A stretch of 30,616 nt of DNA from an uncultured Stomatobaculum sp. (GCF_937924975.1 NZ_CALEYG010000030.1:1-30616); one strand, 5' to 3'; numbered from the stretch's first letter, positions 6,877 through 15,583 are shown. The notes: a model not told the origin generated them from the sequence alone. Numbers and translations: made by a program.

Positions 6877-8166
6877 TTAATTCCGGAGACGCTCGAGGTC
6901 CTCGTAAAAGGTCGGCGCGGAGATGTTGACGCACTCGGGATGGGTGATTTTCACATCTCCGTCGGTGACGAGCGAGAGAATCGCAAAGCTCATCGCGACG
7001 CGGTGATCGAAGTAGCTCTCGACTTCGCCGCCGTGAAGGGCGCCGCCGCCGTCGATGATGAGGCCGTCCTCGGTCTCCGCTACCTTAGCGCCGAGGCGGG
7101 AGAGCCCCTCCGCCATGGTGTGAATGCGGTTCGACTCTTTCACTTTCAATTCGGCGGCATCGCGGATCACGGTGCGTCCCTCGGCGCAGGCTGCGGCGAC
7201 TGCGAGTACCGGAAGTTCGTCAATCAGACGGGGAATCAGCTCGCCGCCGATTTCGGTGCCGTGAAGCGACGCGTGGCGAACCAAAAGGTCGGCTGCCGGT
7301 TCGCTGTCCTCATTCCGGACATCCAGCACCTCTATGTTTGCGCCCATCGCGCGGAGTGCGGAAATGACGCCGTCTCTCGTCGGGTTGATGCCGACATTCC
7401 GAAGTACTACCTCGCTGCCCGGCACGATGCTCGCACCAACCAGAAAGAAGGCAGCGGAGCTGATATCGCCCGGCACGGAAATTTCCGTGCCGTAGAGATT
7501 TTCGGTCTCGGAGACGGTGATGGCTGGGCGCCCCTCGAAGCTGCCGGTCGAGACCTTGGCGCCGAAGGCGCGGAGCATGCGCTCGGTGTGGTCGCGGGAG
7601 AGCGCGGGTTCGGTGACCGTGGTCTGGCCGGAGGCATAGAGCCCGGCGAGCAGCACGGCGGATTTCACCTGAGCAGAGGCAATCGGCGAGTTAAAGTGAA
7701 CGCCGTAGAGCTGTTTGCCGCGAATCGCGAGCGGCGCACAGTCATTGCCGGAGATGCTCTTGATATCGGCGCCCATTGCGCAAAGCGGTGTGATGACGCG
7801 CTTCATCGGGCGGCGTTGAATCGAGGCATCGCCGGTCAGAACGGACGAGAAGCGCTGCGCGGCGAGCACGCCGCTTAAGAGCCGGGTGGTCGTGCCGCTG
7901 TTGCCGCAGTCGAGCGCTTCCGCAGGCGGCATGAGCTCCCGGAGTCCTCGCCCGAGAATCGTCACAGAGCTGCCGCGCTGTTCAATCCGAACGCCCATAC
8001 TGCGGAAGCAGCGTATGGTGGAGAGGCAGTCCTCGCCGGGCAGAAAGCCCTCGATTTCGGTCGTACCGGTCGCGAGCGAGCCGAACATCACGGCGCGGTG
8101 CGAGATGGATTTGTCGCCGGAAATGACGAGAGAGCCGCGGAGCGGCGTGGAAGCGGATAAGTGCAT
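6877..8166 (-). CDS. aroA: 3-phosphoshikimate 1-carboxyvinyltransferase (EPSP synthase)
   Basis: This enzyme joins phosphoenolpyruvate to shikimate 3-phosphate, the sixth step of the shikimate pathway to chorismate and the aromatic amino acids (cytoplasm). The 429 aa match the usual length. GDKSISHRAVMFGSLA starts at about residue 17, with K19, S20 and R24 as substrate ligands. The LDCGNSGTTTRLLSG phosphate-binding segment, the RLIDELPVLAVAA segment with the catalytic Asp, and the C-terminal YFDHRVAMSFA are all present. The ATG at 8166 follows AGAAAGGAG. It is 28 nt downstream of tyrA on the same strand, so the two are co-transcribed. The protein ends at a TAA stop 84 nt before the tRNA-Val gene. 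No motif appears damaged. Confidence 0.95.
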   Translation of the reverse strand: MHLSASTPLRGSLVISGDKSISHRAVMFGSLATGTTEIEGFLPGEDCLSTIRCFRSMGVRIEQRGSSVTILGRGLRELMPPAEALDCGNSGTTTRLLSGVLAAQRFSSVLTGDASIQRRPMKRVITPLCAMGADIKSISGNDCAPLAIRGKQLYGVHFNSPIASAQVKSAVLLAGLYASGQTTVTEPALSRDHTERMLRAFGAKVSTGSFEGRPAITVSETENLYGTEISVPGDISSAAFFLVGASIVPGSEVVLRNVGINPTRDGVISALRAMGANIEVLDVRNEDSEPAADLLVRHASLHGTEIGGELIPRLIDELPVLAVAAACAEGRTVIRDAAELKVKESNRIHTMAEGLSRLGAKVAETEDGLIIDGGGALHGGEVESYFDHRVAMSFAILSLVTDGDVKITHPECVNISAPTFYEDLERLRN

Positions 8167-8194
8167 GGAAACTCCTTTCTCTGCGCGGAGCAGA

Positions 8195-9283
8195 TCAGCG
8201 GTTCATCTCGAGTTCAAAGCCGTAGCCGTTTAAGAGGGCAGCGGCCTTCTGGCAGCTGTCGGCATCATAGAATTCAATGCGGAGCGCGCCGTCGCCGCTC
8301 TCCCGGTTGTGGTTGATGCCGATATTTTTGACATTTACATTTCCGGCGGCGAGAATCGCGGCGATAATCGAAATCGCACCGGGTCTGTCGGCAACATGCA
8401 CCGAGAACGAGTACTGCGCGCTGAGGAGGCCTGCGGCGTCACTGAACTGGTCGCGGAACCGGCCGGATTTCAGAAAGAGTTCGTGAATCGCCTGCATATT
8501 GTCGTCCCGCAAGGCAGTGCGGATTCCCGTGAGCGCATCCATGTAGCTGTCAAAGACGGTGAGTACAGCGTCCCGGTTGGCCGAAAAAATCTGCTGCCAC
8601 ATGATGGGCGAAGAGCTCGCAATGCGGGTGATGTCCTTAAAACCGCCGGCTGCAAGTGAGCGCATGGTGTGCGCCTCGTTGTCCGTGTCCTTCACGAGGT
8701 TTACGAGCGCAGCCGCAATGAGATGCGGGAGATGAGAAATGGTCGCGACCGCGCGGTCGTGGGTCGCGGCGTCGATCACATAGGGGTTCGCAAGCATACG
8801 GAGTACGAGCGCCTCCATCCGCCGAAGCATCTCCGGGCGCGTCTCGGCGGTCGGGCAGAGCAGATAAAAGATGTTTTCGAGGAGCAGGGCATCCGAATAG
8901 ATATAGCCGCTCTTTTCGGAACCGGCCATCGGGTGACCGCCCACGAACTGCGCGCCGAGGCCGAGGCGCAACACTTCCCGCTCTATGCTCTGTTTGCTGC
9001 TGCCGACATCGGTAATCAGCGTGTCCGCTGTCAGAATATTGCGGAGTGCGGCGAGATAGCTGCTGTTGGTCTCTACCGGCGCGCAGAGAAACACTGCGTC
9101 ACAGTCGGCGAGGCAGGGCTCGGTGCCGGTGAGAATGCGGTCTACCGTGCCGTCCGCGCGCGCCTCTTCCAACATTTCCCGCGAGGGCATGTAGGCATAA
9201 ATTTGACAGTCCGGCTCCCCAGCTTTCAGTGCCTTTGCGATAGAGCCGCCGATCAGTCCGAGACCGATGAAACCGTAAGTCAT
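8195..9283 (-). CDS. tyrA: Prephenate dehydrogenase with C-terminal ACT domain
   Basis: Oxidatively decarboxylates prephenate to 4-hydroxyphenylpyruvate with NAD(P)+, committing chorismate to tyrosine. The 362-aa protein begins with a Rossmann motif GLGLIGGS (residues 7-14) and carries the family signature GGHPMAGSEKSGY at about 115-127. A helical dimerisation domain contains SHLPHLIAAAL. The last 70 residues (about 291-355) form an ACT domain, VADRPGAISIIAAI onward, likely the site of feedback inhibition by tyrosine. It lacks a chorismate mutase domain. The ATG at 9283 follows TAGGAGG. It is the first gene of a tyrA-aroA operon driven by the promoter at 9308-9336 and is divergent from the EF-G-like gene. 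Confidence 0.94.
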   Translation of the reverse strand: MTYGFIGLGLIGGSIAKALKAGEPDCQIYAYMPSREMLEEARADGTVDRILTGTEPCLADCDAVFLCAPVETNSSYLAALRNILTADTLITDVGSSKQSIEREVLRLGLGAQFVGGHPMAGSEKSGYIYSDALLLENIFYLLCPTAETRPEMLRRMEALVLRMLANPYVIDAATHDRAVATISHLPHLIAAALVNLVKDTDNEAHTMRSLAAGGFKDITRIASSSPIMWQQIFSANRDAVLTVFDSYMDALTGIRTALRDDNMQAIHELFLKSGRFRDQFSDAAGLLSAQYSFSVHVADRPGAISIIAAILAAGNVNVKNIGINHNRESGDGALRIEFYDADSCQKAAALLNGYGFELEMNR

Positions 9284-9307
9284 ATGTAACCTCCTAACAA
9301 TTCTTTC

Positions 9308-9336
9308 ATTTTATCGGCTCTGACTGTGACTGTCAA
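9308..9336 (-). promoter_or_regulatory. Promoter of the tyrA-aroA operon
   Basis: Read on the minus strand, TTGACA (9336-9331) and TAAAAT (9313-9308) are 17 nt apart, a near-consensus sigma-A promoter. The start point would fall near 9301, giving a leader of about 17 nt that contains the AGGAGG site. This is too short for a T-box or riboswitch, so none is expected here. Confidence 0.88.
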
Positions 9337-9370
9337 TAAAGGCAAAATTGTGCGCTATGCTGTAAACGCC

Positions 9371-9399
9371 TTGCAATTTTATGTTAAAATTAGTAGAAT
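9371..9399 (+). promoter_or_regulatory. Promoter of the EF-G-like gene
   Basis: TTGCAA at 9371-9376 and TAGAAT at 9394-9399 are 17 nt apart. The leader of about 60 nt holds a palindrome AACAGCTGTT at 9424-9433, whose left half can also pair with AGCTGTT just after the Shine-Dalgarno (9458-9464). Such pairing could partly mask translation initiation. This promoter is back-to-back with that of tyrA. Confidence 0.82.
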
Positions 9400-9468
9400 A
9401 ATCAGAGATAAAAGCTCGGCCAAAACAGCTGTTATCGGGATATCAACGAATAGGAGGAGCTGTTCACA

Positions 9469-11580
9469 ATGAAAGTTTACGAGACTTCACAGATTCGAAA
9501 CGTTGTGCTCATGGGACACGGAGGCGCCGGTAAGACGACGCTCGCAGAGGCTTGCGCCTTTGTCGGCGGTGCGATTAAGAAAATGGGAAGCGTTTCGCAG
9601 GGCACAACACTCAGCGATTACGATAAGGAAGAGCAGCGCCGCGGTTTCTCAATCAGCACAGCGCTGATTCCGGTCGAATATACGGATCAGGACGCAGAGC
9701 CGGTGAAAATCAATTTCCTCGACACCCCCGGCTATTTTGACTTTGTCGGCGAGGTCGAAGAGGCGGTCGCGGCGGCGGATGCGGCCGTGATTGTGGTCAA
9801 CTGCAAGGCCGGCCTGGAGCCCGGTACGATTAAGGCTTGGGAGCTCTGCGAAAAGCTTCGCCTGCCGCGTATCTTTTTTGTGACCAATATGGACGATGAC
9901 AAGGCGAGCTACCGCGAGCTGCTCTTAAAGCTCGAGTCCCGCTTCGGAAAGCGCGTTGCGCCCTTGCACCTGCCGATTCGCGAGAACGAAAAGTTTGTGG
10001 GGTTTGTCAACGTCGTCAAGATGAAGGGACGCCGTTTTGCGGAGCACAGCGCAGAGTACACGGATTCCGACATTCCGGATTACTCCGAGCACAACTTAAA
10101 GATTGCGCGCGAGGCGCTGCTCGAGGCGGTCGCGGAGTCGAGTGAAGCTTTCATGGAGCGCTACTTCTCCGGCGAGAGCTTTACCGAGGAGGAAATTTAT
10201 ACGACGCTCCGCGAACAGGTCGCGACCGGTGACATGGTTCCCGTCATGATGGGCTCTGGTGTGAATGCGCAGGGCGCAAACGCACTGATGAATGCGATTG
10301 TCCGCTACTTCCCCTCCCCCGAGAGAGCGGCGCGGGACAGCGGCGTGGATTTAACGACAGGCGAGCATCTGGTCGCCAACTATAAGCCGGATGTGAATCT
10401 CTCGATGAAGGTCTTTAAGACCATCGCGGATCCGTTCATCGGCAAGTACAGCCTGGTAAAGGTCTTGACCGGCGTGCTCCGTCCGGACAGCGAGCTCTTT
10501 AACACCGGCAAGGAAGTTGAGGAGAAGAGCGGCAAGATTTATGTGCTCCGCGGCAAGGAGGCAATCGAAGTCACCGAGCTTCGCCCGGGCGATATCGGCG
10601 CGATGGCAAAGCTGAACGAGACCGAGACCGGAGACACACTCGCGAAGAGGCAGGCACCGATTCTCTACAATCCGCCGCAGATTTCGAAACCCTATACCTA
10701 TAAGGCATATGTCGCAAAGAATAAGGGGGATGAAGATCGCATTGCCTCCGGACTCGCGAAACTCATGGAAGAGGATCGCACGCTCCGCACCGAGGTCGAT
10801 GCCGAAAATCGCCAGTCCCTGCTCTACGGCATCGGAGACCAGCAGCTTGAAATTGTTGTGAGCAAACTCGCGAGCCGCTATAAGGCTGAAATTGTGCTCG
10901 AGAAGCCGCGCTTTGCGTTCCGCGAGACCATACGGAAGAAGGTTGAGGCGGCGGGACGCTATAAGAAGCAGTCCGGCGGTCACGGTCAGTTCGGCGATGT
11001 CAAGATGAGCTTTGAACCCTCCGGTGATCTCGAGAAGGCCTATGTGTTCGAGGAGCAGGTCTTTGGCGGCGCGGTTCCGAAGAACTACTTCCCGGCGGTC
11101 GAGAAGGGCATTGCAGAGTGCTGCAAGAAGGGCCCGCTCGCGGCATACCCGGTGGTCGGTCTGAAGGCAGTGTTGCTCGACGGTTCTTATCACCCGGTCG
11201 ATTCCTCCGAGCTTGCGTTCAAGATGGCGGCGAGCATCGCGTTTAAGAAGGGCTTCCTCGAGGCGATGCCGGTACTGCTCGAGCCGATTGTGGCGCTCAC
11301 GGTGCGTGTGCCGGATGCGAACACCGGCGATGTGATGGGCGATTTGAACCGCAGAAGAGGCAGAGTGCTCGGCATGGAGTCCGATCACCACGGCAGACAG
11401 CTGATTCACGCGGACATTCCGGCGTCCGAACTCTACGGCTACGGCGCAGACCTTCGTTCCTTAAGCGGCGGTCTCGGCGAGTTCTCTTACGAGTTCAGCC
11501 GCTACGAACAGTGCCCGGGCGATGTGCAGAAGCGCGAGGTCGAGGCGAGAGCTTCGCTTTTGAAGGGCGATGAAGAGTAA
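9469..11580 (+). CDS. Elongation factor G-like GTPase (EF-G paralogue)
   Basis: A 703-aa translational GTPase with the EF-G domain order: G domain, domain II around residues 310-400, then III to V including the KKQSGGHGQFGDVKM segment of domain IV. EF-G moves tRNA and mRNA through the ribosome and, with RRF, splits ribosomes. This is probably not the main FusA. The P loop is GHGGAGKTT (16-24). The usual DTPGHVDF is DTPGYFDF (85-92), replacing the catalytic His by Tyr89. The NKxD base motif reads NMDD (140-143), with Lys changed to Met. These changes occur in the EF-G-like (EF-G2) subfamily. It stands alone, not beside rpsL, rpsG or tuf as fusA normally does. ATG at 9469 follows AGGAGGAG. Own promoter and terminator. 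Its cellular role is unknown. Confidence 0.9.
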   Translation: MKVYETSQIRNVVLMGHGGAGKTTLAEACAFVGGAIKKMGSVSQGTTLSDYDKEEQRRGFSISTALIPVEYTDQDAEPVKINFLDTPGYFDFVGEVEEAVAAADAAVIVVNCKAGLEPGTIKAWELCEKLRLPRIFFVTNMDDDKASYRELLLKLESRFGKRVAPLHLPIRENEKFVGFVNVVKMKGRRFAEHSAEYTDSDIPDYSEHNLKIAREALLEAVAESSEAFMERYFSGESFTEEEIYTTLREQVATGDMVPVMMGSGVNAQGANALMNAIVRYFPSPERAARDSGVDLTTGEHLVANYKPDVNLSMKVFKTIADPFIGKYSLVKVLTGVLRPDSELFNTGKEVEEKSGKIYVLRGKEAIEVTELRPGDIGAMAKLNETETGDTLAKRQAPILYNPPQISKPYTYKAYVAKNKGDEDRIASGLAKLMEEDRTLRTEVDAENRQSLLYGIGDQQLEIVVSKLASRYKAEIVLEKPRFAFRETIRKKVEAAGRYKKQSGGHGQFGDVKMSFEPSGDLEKAYVFEEQVFGGAVPKNYFPAVEKGIAECCKKGPLAAYPVVGLKAVLLDGSYHPVDSSELAFKMAASIAFKKGFLEAMPVLLEPIVALTVRVPDANTGDVMGDLNRRRGRVLGMESDHHGRQLIHADIPASELYGYGADLRSLSGGLGEFSYEFSRYEQCPGDVQKREVEARASLLKGDEE

Positions 11581-11592
11581 AAAGAAGCGTGT

Positions 11593-11624
11593 ATCCCCGG
11601 CACCTCAGTGTGCCGGGGATTTTT
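11593..11624 (+). terminator. Terminator of the EF-G-like gene
   Basis: A perfect 11-bp stem ATCCCCGGCAC/GTGCCGGGGAT with a 6-nt loop is followed by TTTTT, 12 nt after the stop codon. Confidence 0.92.
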
Positions 11625-11636
11625 CGCTGTTGATAG

Positions 11637-11849
11637 CCCCTTCCTAAAATCGAAGCACTTGTGGAGGCCGGGGACGTTCAAGAGATCTTGGATGCCGTGG
11701 ACGGTTTTGTTATCGATAATATTCTCGGTCATGAACATGCAAAGCCTTATTTTGAGAAAATTCATCGAGATCATAAAAATGTAAGTGCCTTCCGGCTGGA
11801 GTTTCGCGCTGCTTCGTGCGAAAATAGAGGCGGTCACCGATGGAAGTAA
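11637..11849 (+). pseudogene. Possible short gene remnant upstream of the binding-protein gene
   Basis: An open frame runs from just after a TAG at 11634 to the stop at 11849. Its middle (VEAGDVQEILDAVDGF followed by VIDNILGHEHAKPYFEKIH) reads like real protein, but there is no ATG or ribosome site. The only start is a GTG at 11661. The C-terminal 20 residues look random. The DNA is less GC-rich than the flanking genes. I do not recognise the family. It may be the broken 3' end of a lost gene or a chance frame. Confidence 0.3.
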
Positions 11850-11877
11850 CCACGGATTCAGGCATCGGTGTGACCGG
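11833..11877 (+). other. Leader stem-loop before the binding-protein gene
   Basis: CGGTCACCGATG (11833-11844) can pair with CATCGGTGTGACCG (11864-11877) except for a 2-nt bulge, leaving a loop of about 19 nt. It ends just before the GGAGGAAAG ribosome site (from 11879) of the lipoprotein gene and lacks a T tract. It is a candidate RNA regulatory structure. No known riboswitch motif was recognised, and the B12 and heme/iron classes could not be matched by eye. Confidence 0.4.
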
Positions 11878-11889
11878 ACGGAGGAAAGA

Positions 11890-13053
11890 ATGATGCGAAA
11901 CAGAAAACAGGGGATGTACGTTTTATCGGCAGCGACGCTTGTGGCTGCGCTACTCTTTGCCGGCTGCGGACAGAAGGCGGACCGGCAAAAGAGCACAAAC
12001 AGCAGCGAGGCAGTGCAGGCGGAGAGCGCGAACGGGGCACACGAGACTTATGCCTATCAGTCGGATGAGGCAGACAGTAACGGCCTTCGCCACTTCAAGG
12101 ACGCCGCGGGGCGTGATGTGAGCGTCAAAAAAGATCTCACGAAGGTCGCGGTGCTCTCGACCGATGCGCAGTCCTACCTCTATATGATTGCGCCGGAGAA
12201 GCTTGTCTCGGTCTGGCAGGAGCCGAAAGCAGAGGACTATGTGTCCTCGGCCTATGCAAATCTCCCGGCAATCGGAAAGAATAAGGCGAGCGATCAGAAG
12301 GCTGCGCTCCTGTCTTACCAGCCGGAAGTCATCCTCTATATGTCGAACGGCAATGAGAAGGAGACCGGAACCGGCGCGATGGCGGACAAGCTCCAGGCGG
12401 ATTTCGGCGTGCCGGTGGTCGAAATCGACTCGAGTTTTGCGGGACAGGGCAATGCGTTTCGCATGCTCGGCGATCTTCTCGGCAAGCGGGAGCGGGGCGA
12501 AGAGCTTGCAGCCTACACGGAAGATGTATACCGGCGCGTGACGGCTGTCGCGGAGAAGGAAAAGAAGAAAGAAAAGAAGCTCATTTGCTTCCGCGGGAGC
12601 ATGGAGAATGAAGTGCTTTTAAAGAGCGCCAAGACGAGTGAGGTCATCAATCTTCTATCGGACAATGTCGTCGAAATGCAGGGAACCGAAGCGCAGCAGC
12701 GGGGCGGTAGCATGATACTTGAGGCGGCCGATGTGAAGCAGCTGAATCCGGATGTGATTCTGACGGACACGGCGAATTTTTTGAATCAGATGAACAGCGA
12801 CGGCAGCTGGCAGGAAATTCCGGCCATCAAAAACACGCAGGTCTATCTGATTCCGTCGCGGCCGCATTCCTGGGTACTCACGCCCGCGCAGTATCCGATC
12901 GGCGCAATCTGGCTTGCGAACACCTTATATCCGAAGCAGGCGAACTTTGATCTCGAGACGGAGGTCCGGCAGTACTTTAAAACCTGTTACGGCAAGGATC
13001 TGAGTGCGGAAGAGTATCAAAACTTACTGAGCCCGCGAGAAAACGAGCAGTGA
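11890..13053 (+). CDS. ABC-transporter substrate-binding lipoprotein (iron/corrinoid type)
   Basis: A 387-aa exported lipoprotein. A positively charged start and hydrophobic stretch end in the lipobox LFAGC with C26 as the lipidated residue, followed by an Ser/Glu/Ala-rich linker. The rest fits the TroA-like periplasmic-binding fold: FKDAAGRDVSVKKDLTKVAVLS is the typical opening of Fe3+-siderophore, heme or cobalamin binding proteins. LLSYQPEVILYMS, LNPDVILTD and a long KEKKKEKK connecting helix follow. The start is the ATG at 11890 (or the adjacent 11893) after GGAGGAAAG. An upstream frame extension lacks a ribosome site. No permease or ATPase gene is next to it, so it is an orphan that must work with a transporter encoded elsewhere. 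The ligand is not known. Confidence 0.85.
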   Translation: MMRNRKQGMYVLSAATLVAALLFAGCGQKADRQKSTNSSEAVQAESANGAHETYAYQSDEADSNGLRHFKDAAGRDVSVKKDLTKVAVLSTDAQSYLYMIAPEKLVSVWQEPKAEDYVSSAYANLPAIGKNKASDQKAALLSYQPEVILYMSNGNEKETGTGAMADKLQADFGVPVVEIDSSFAGQGNAFRMLGDLLGKRERGEELAAYTEDVYRRVTAVAEKEKKKEKKLICFRGSMENEVLLKSAKTSEVINLLSDNVVEMQGTEAQQRGGSMILEAADVKQLNPDVILTDTANFLNQMNSDGSWQEIPAIKNTQVYLIPSRPHSWVLTPAQYPIGAIWLANTLYPKQANFDLETEVRQYFKTCYGKDLSAEEYQNLLSPRENEQ

Positions 13054-13125
13054 GACAAGCGACGAAAAGCCGAATACGATACAGCTGTCCATAAAAGAAT
13101 GTAAAATCAAAGTAAAGAAGATAAC

Positions 13126-13154
13126 TTGCAATTCTGTCTGAAAAAAACTACAAT
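13126..13154 (+). promoter_or_regulatory. Promoter of the CAP-domain / DUF3298 gene pair
   Basis: TTGCAA at 13126-13131 and TACAAT at 13149-13154 are 17 nt apart, ending in an A-rich spacer. The start codon at 13193 is about 32 nt after the predicted transcription start. Confidence 0.8.
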
Positions 13155-13192
13155 TCAAGTTCGAAATCATATCGCATAACAAGGAGAGAGAC

Positions 13193-13900
13193 ATGAAGAA
13201 ACTTGTAGGGATGCTTGCGGCGCTTGTCGTTGCGGCGGCAATGCCTCTGACAGCATCGGCATCTGCCTGGCAGCAGACCAACGGCAGATGGTGGTATCAA
13301 ATGGATGGCGGCAAGTACCCTGTCAACGGCTGGATGTGGATTGACGGCGATCGGAACGGAATTGCGGAGTGCTATTACTTTGATCAGGCGGGCTATCTTC
13401 TGACCAATACGGTCACGCCGGACAACTGCCGTGTGAATCAGAGCGGTGCCTGGGTGGACGGAAACGGCACAGTTCACACAAAGCGCGTGCCGATTGTACA
13501 GGAGAGCAGCAAAAATATAGAAGCAGAGCGGCAGGAAGTGCTGCGCCTCGTCAATGCGGAGCGACGGAAGCGCGGACTCGGAGAACTCACGGAGAACCCG
13601 CTGCTCGAGGGCATTGCAGACCAGCGCGCGTCGGAAATCATCAGACTGTTTGATCATACAAGACCGAACGGCCGGAGCTTTGATTCTCTCTACCAGGAGC
13701 GCGGCGCGACGGGCTACGGCCGCTGGGGTGAGAATATCGCGATGGGGCAGCCGGACGCAGCGGCGGTGGTCACGGCCTGGATGAACAGCCAGGGACATCG
13801 TGAAAATATTCTGCGGCCGGAGTTCACGGAAATCGGCATCGGTGTCCGCTATGAGAACGGGCAGATGTACTGGGTGCAGAACTTCGGTGGTTATTATTGA
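13193..13900 (+). CDS. Secreted CAP/SCP-domain protein with a cell-wall-binding-like N-terminal repeat
   Basis: A 235-aa exported protein. The signal peptide (about 1-24) ends TASA-SA. Residues 26-100 are rich in Trp and Gly (WQQTNGRWWYQ, NGWMWIDGDRNG, YYFDQAGYLL), as in choline/glucan-binding-type wall repeats. The CAP domain fills about 115-235 with LVNAERRKRGLGEL, LFDHTRPNG, GENIAMG and WMNSQGHRENIL, the usual signatures. Bacterial CAP proteins are secreted, and their biochemical role is poorly known. The His and Glu of the cavity are present (H in DHTRPNG, E in GENIA, E and H in SQGHRENI). ATG follows AAGGAGAG. The DUF3298 lipoprotein gene follows 33 nt later, so the two envelope genes are probably co-transcribed. 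Confidence 0.9.
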   Translation: MKKLVGMLAALVVAAAMPLTASASAWQQTNGRWWYQMDGGKYPVNGWMWIDGDRNGIAECYYFDQAGYLLTNTVTPDNCRVNQSGAWVDGNGTVHTKRVPIVQESSKNIEAERQEVLRLVNAERRKRGLGELTENPLLEGIADQRASEIIRLFDHTRPNGRSFDSLYQERGATGYGRWGENIAMGQPDAAAVVTAWMNSQGHRENILRPEFTEIGIGVRYENGQMYWVQNFGGYY

Positions 13901-13933
13901 GTATCGTATCAAAATAAAAGGGGAGGATTAGAG

Positions 13934-15478
13934 ATGAAAAAGTCAAGGAAGGCATTGGCACTCGGCGTCACCTTGCTCGCGCTCGGCGCGACGGCCTGTG
14001 CGGCAAAGAACACGAAGTCCGCGGAGAGCACGGCAGCCACGACAGAGAGTGCGACGTCTGCCGGAGAGAGCACGGCGGCGGAGAGCAAACAGGCAGAGAC
14101 AACGGATGACAAGCAGGCGGCAGAGCAGCTCCGCGTGAGCATCGAGAGCATCCGTTCGACGCGGGAGAGCGTGTCGGGCGGGGAGACCGGCATGGGAAGT
14201 CAGGATCAGTTTTACGCGTATCCGGATTGGGCCATGATTCCGACCGTCCCGGACGGCGCGACCGCTGCGCTCACCGAGGCGCTCGACGCGTATGCGGATA
14301 CCCAGCAAAAGGCACTCGAGGCGTATGCGGCGGCACATCAAAACAGCGCAGAGGATGCCTTGCCGAATCAGTACGCGGGTGATGTGCGCCTGACCCGGAG
14401 TGACAGCAATTATCTGAGCTTTGTGCGCGGCACCGACAGCTATTCTGCGGATGCGGAGGGCTATACTTATGACAGCAAGACCGGCGAGCGAGTCTTGCTC
14501 ACACAGATTGTGCGCGATGAGAAGCAGTTCGACGGCGCAGTCGATCAGGTGACGCAGGAGATCGGAAAAACAGAGCTCGCAGCGCTTGCAAAGGAGGGCT
14601 TCCCCGCGAATAAGCTGGTCTGGTCACTCGGCAACGAGGGGCTGGAACTCTATCTTCCGGAGAGCGACGGAAACTACGTGACGTACAATCGCTTGGTGCT
14701 CTCTTATGAGAGTTTTCCGGACCTTTTCACGGATCGGGTGAAAGCGCGCCCCGCACAGTATGCGGCAGTCCTTGTCCCGAATCAGCAGGCCTATATTGAT
14801 GGCAAACGAATTCATGTCAGCGCGCCGAGCGGACAAAGCGGCAGTTTTACCGTCGAAGTCGACAACAAGGAGCACAAATTCAAAAAATCGGAGGAGTCGG
14901 GCGACCTTCTGAGCCTTGTCTTCGTGAAGACGACAGAGGGCGCTTTCCTCTACTGTGAATTCGTTGGGGACATAGCCGATGACTCGCAGCTTGTCGCAGT
15001 AAATCTGGCGGACATGAGCGAAAATACAGAGCTCGGCACCCCGGGCCTCTGCACAGGTTTTGACCTGCAGCGGGTGACCGATCCGGCGACGCTCTTCCTC
15101 AATGCGCGGCTCGATACCTTGAGCACGCTGACTGCGAGCCTGCCGGTCTCTGTGGGACAGGGCGGCAAGCTCGAGGTGCACGGCGCCTATCAGTACCTCG
15201 GCGTCACAGAGCTTCACACGAAGCAGGCGCTTACCTTGTCTCTCGTGAAGAACGGAAAGGAGAGCGGTGAGACCGTAGAGCTCCCGGCGGACACGAAACT
15301 CTTCTTCTATGCGGGCGACGGGAAGAGCTATGTGGACTTCCGCCTGGAGGACGGCAGAGAGGTTCGCGTACACATCAGGAACTATCCGGAGGAGGTCTGG
15401 GAAGAAGGGTCCGCTTGGATTGTTGAGGAGCAGTACAAGGACATTGATGTGTTTACCGGTATGCGCTACGCGGGCTAA
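13934..15478 (+). CDS. DUF3298/RsiV-like domain lipoprotein
   Basis: A 514-aa lipoprotein: lipobox LGATAC with C22, then a low-complexity Ser/Thr/Ala/Glu linker to about residue 60. The segment around residues 150-265 (LSFVRGTDSYSADAEGYTYDSKTGERVLLTQIV and onward to TYNRLVLSYESFPDLF) resembles the DUF4163-DUF3298 pair found in RsiV anti-sigma factors and the deacetylase PdaC. The last 200 residues are beta-rich and not recognised. A lysozyme-sensing or wall-binding role would be an inference from RsiV only. No sigma factor gene is adjacent and there is no membrane helix beyond the signal. The ATG follows GGGGAGG. It probably shares a transcript with the CAP-domain gene. Confidence 0.78.
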   Translation: MKKSRKALALGVTLLALGATACAAKNTKSAESTAATTESATSAGESTAAESKQAETTDDKQAAEQLRVSIESIRSTRESVSGGETGMGSQDQFYAYPDWAMIPTVPDGATAALTEALDAYADTQQKALEAYAAAHQNSAEDALPNQYAGDVRLTRSDSNYLSFVRGTDSYSADAEGYTYDSKTGERVLLTQIVRDEKQFDGAVDQVTQEIGKTELAALAKEGFPANKLVWSLGNEGLELYLPESDGNYVTYNRLVLSYESFPDLFTDRVKARPAQYAAVLVPNQQAYIDGKRIHVSAPSGQSGSFTVEVDNKEHKFKKSEESGDLLSLVFVKTTEGAFLYCEFVGDIADDSQLVAVNLADMSENTELGTPGLCTGFDLQRVTDPATLFLNARLDTLSTLTASLPVSVGQGGKLEVHGAYQYLGVTELHTKQALTLSLVKNGKESGETVELPADTKLFFYAGDGKSYVDFRLEDGREVRVHIRNYPEEVWEEGSAWIVEEQYKDIDVFTGMRYAG

Positions 15479-15544
15479 TTCTTACAAAGATTGAATTTCG
15501 CTTACAGTTTCTTGAAACTTCTTTTGTTTCGCACTGTTTTCGCG

Positions 15545-15550
15545 TATACT
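15545..15550 (+). promoter_or_regulatory. Candidate -10 element before the DUF2752 gene
   Basis: TATACT lies 34 nt before the chosen ATG. The best -35 candidates (TTTTGT at 15522 or TTGTTT at 15524) are weak, so the promoter is tentative. Confidence 0.4.
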
Positions 15551-15583
15551 AACCAAGTTATATGCGCAAAGTCGGAGGTCGGA

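Noticed and set aside
7407..7878. Long overlapping frames on the strand opposite aroA
   Set aside because: Shadow frames of a GC-rich gene. The aroA frame has the complete set of EPSP synthase motifs.
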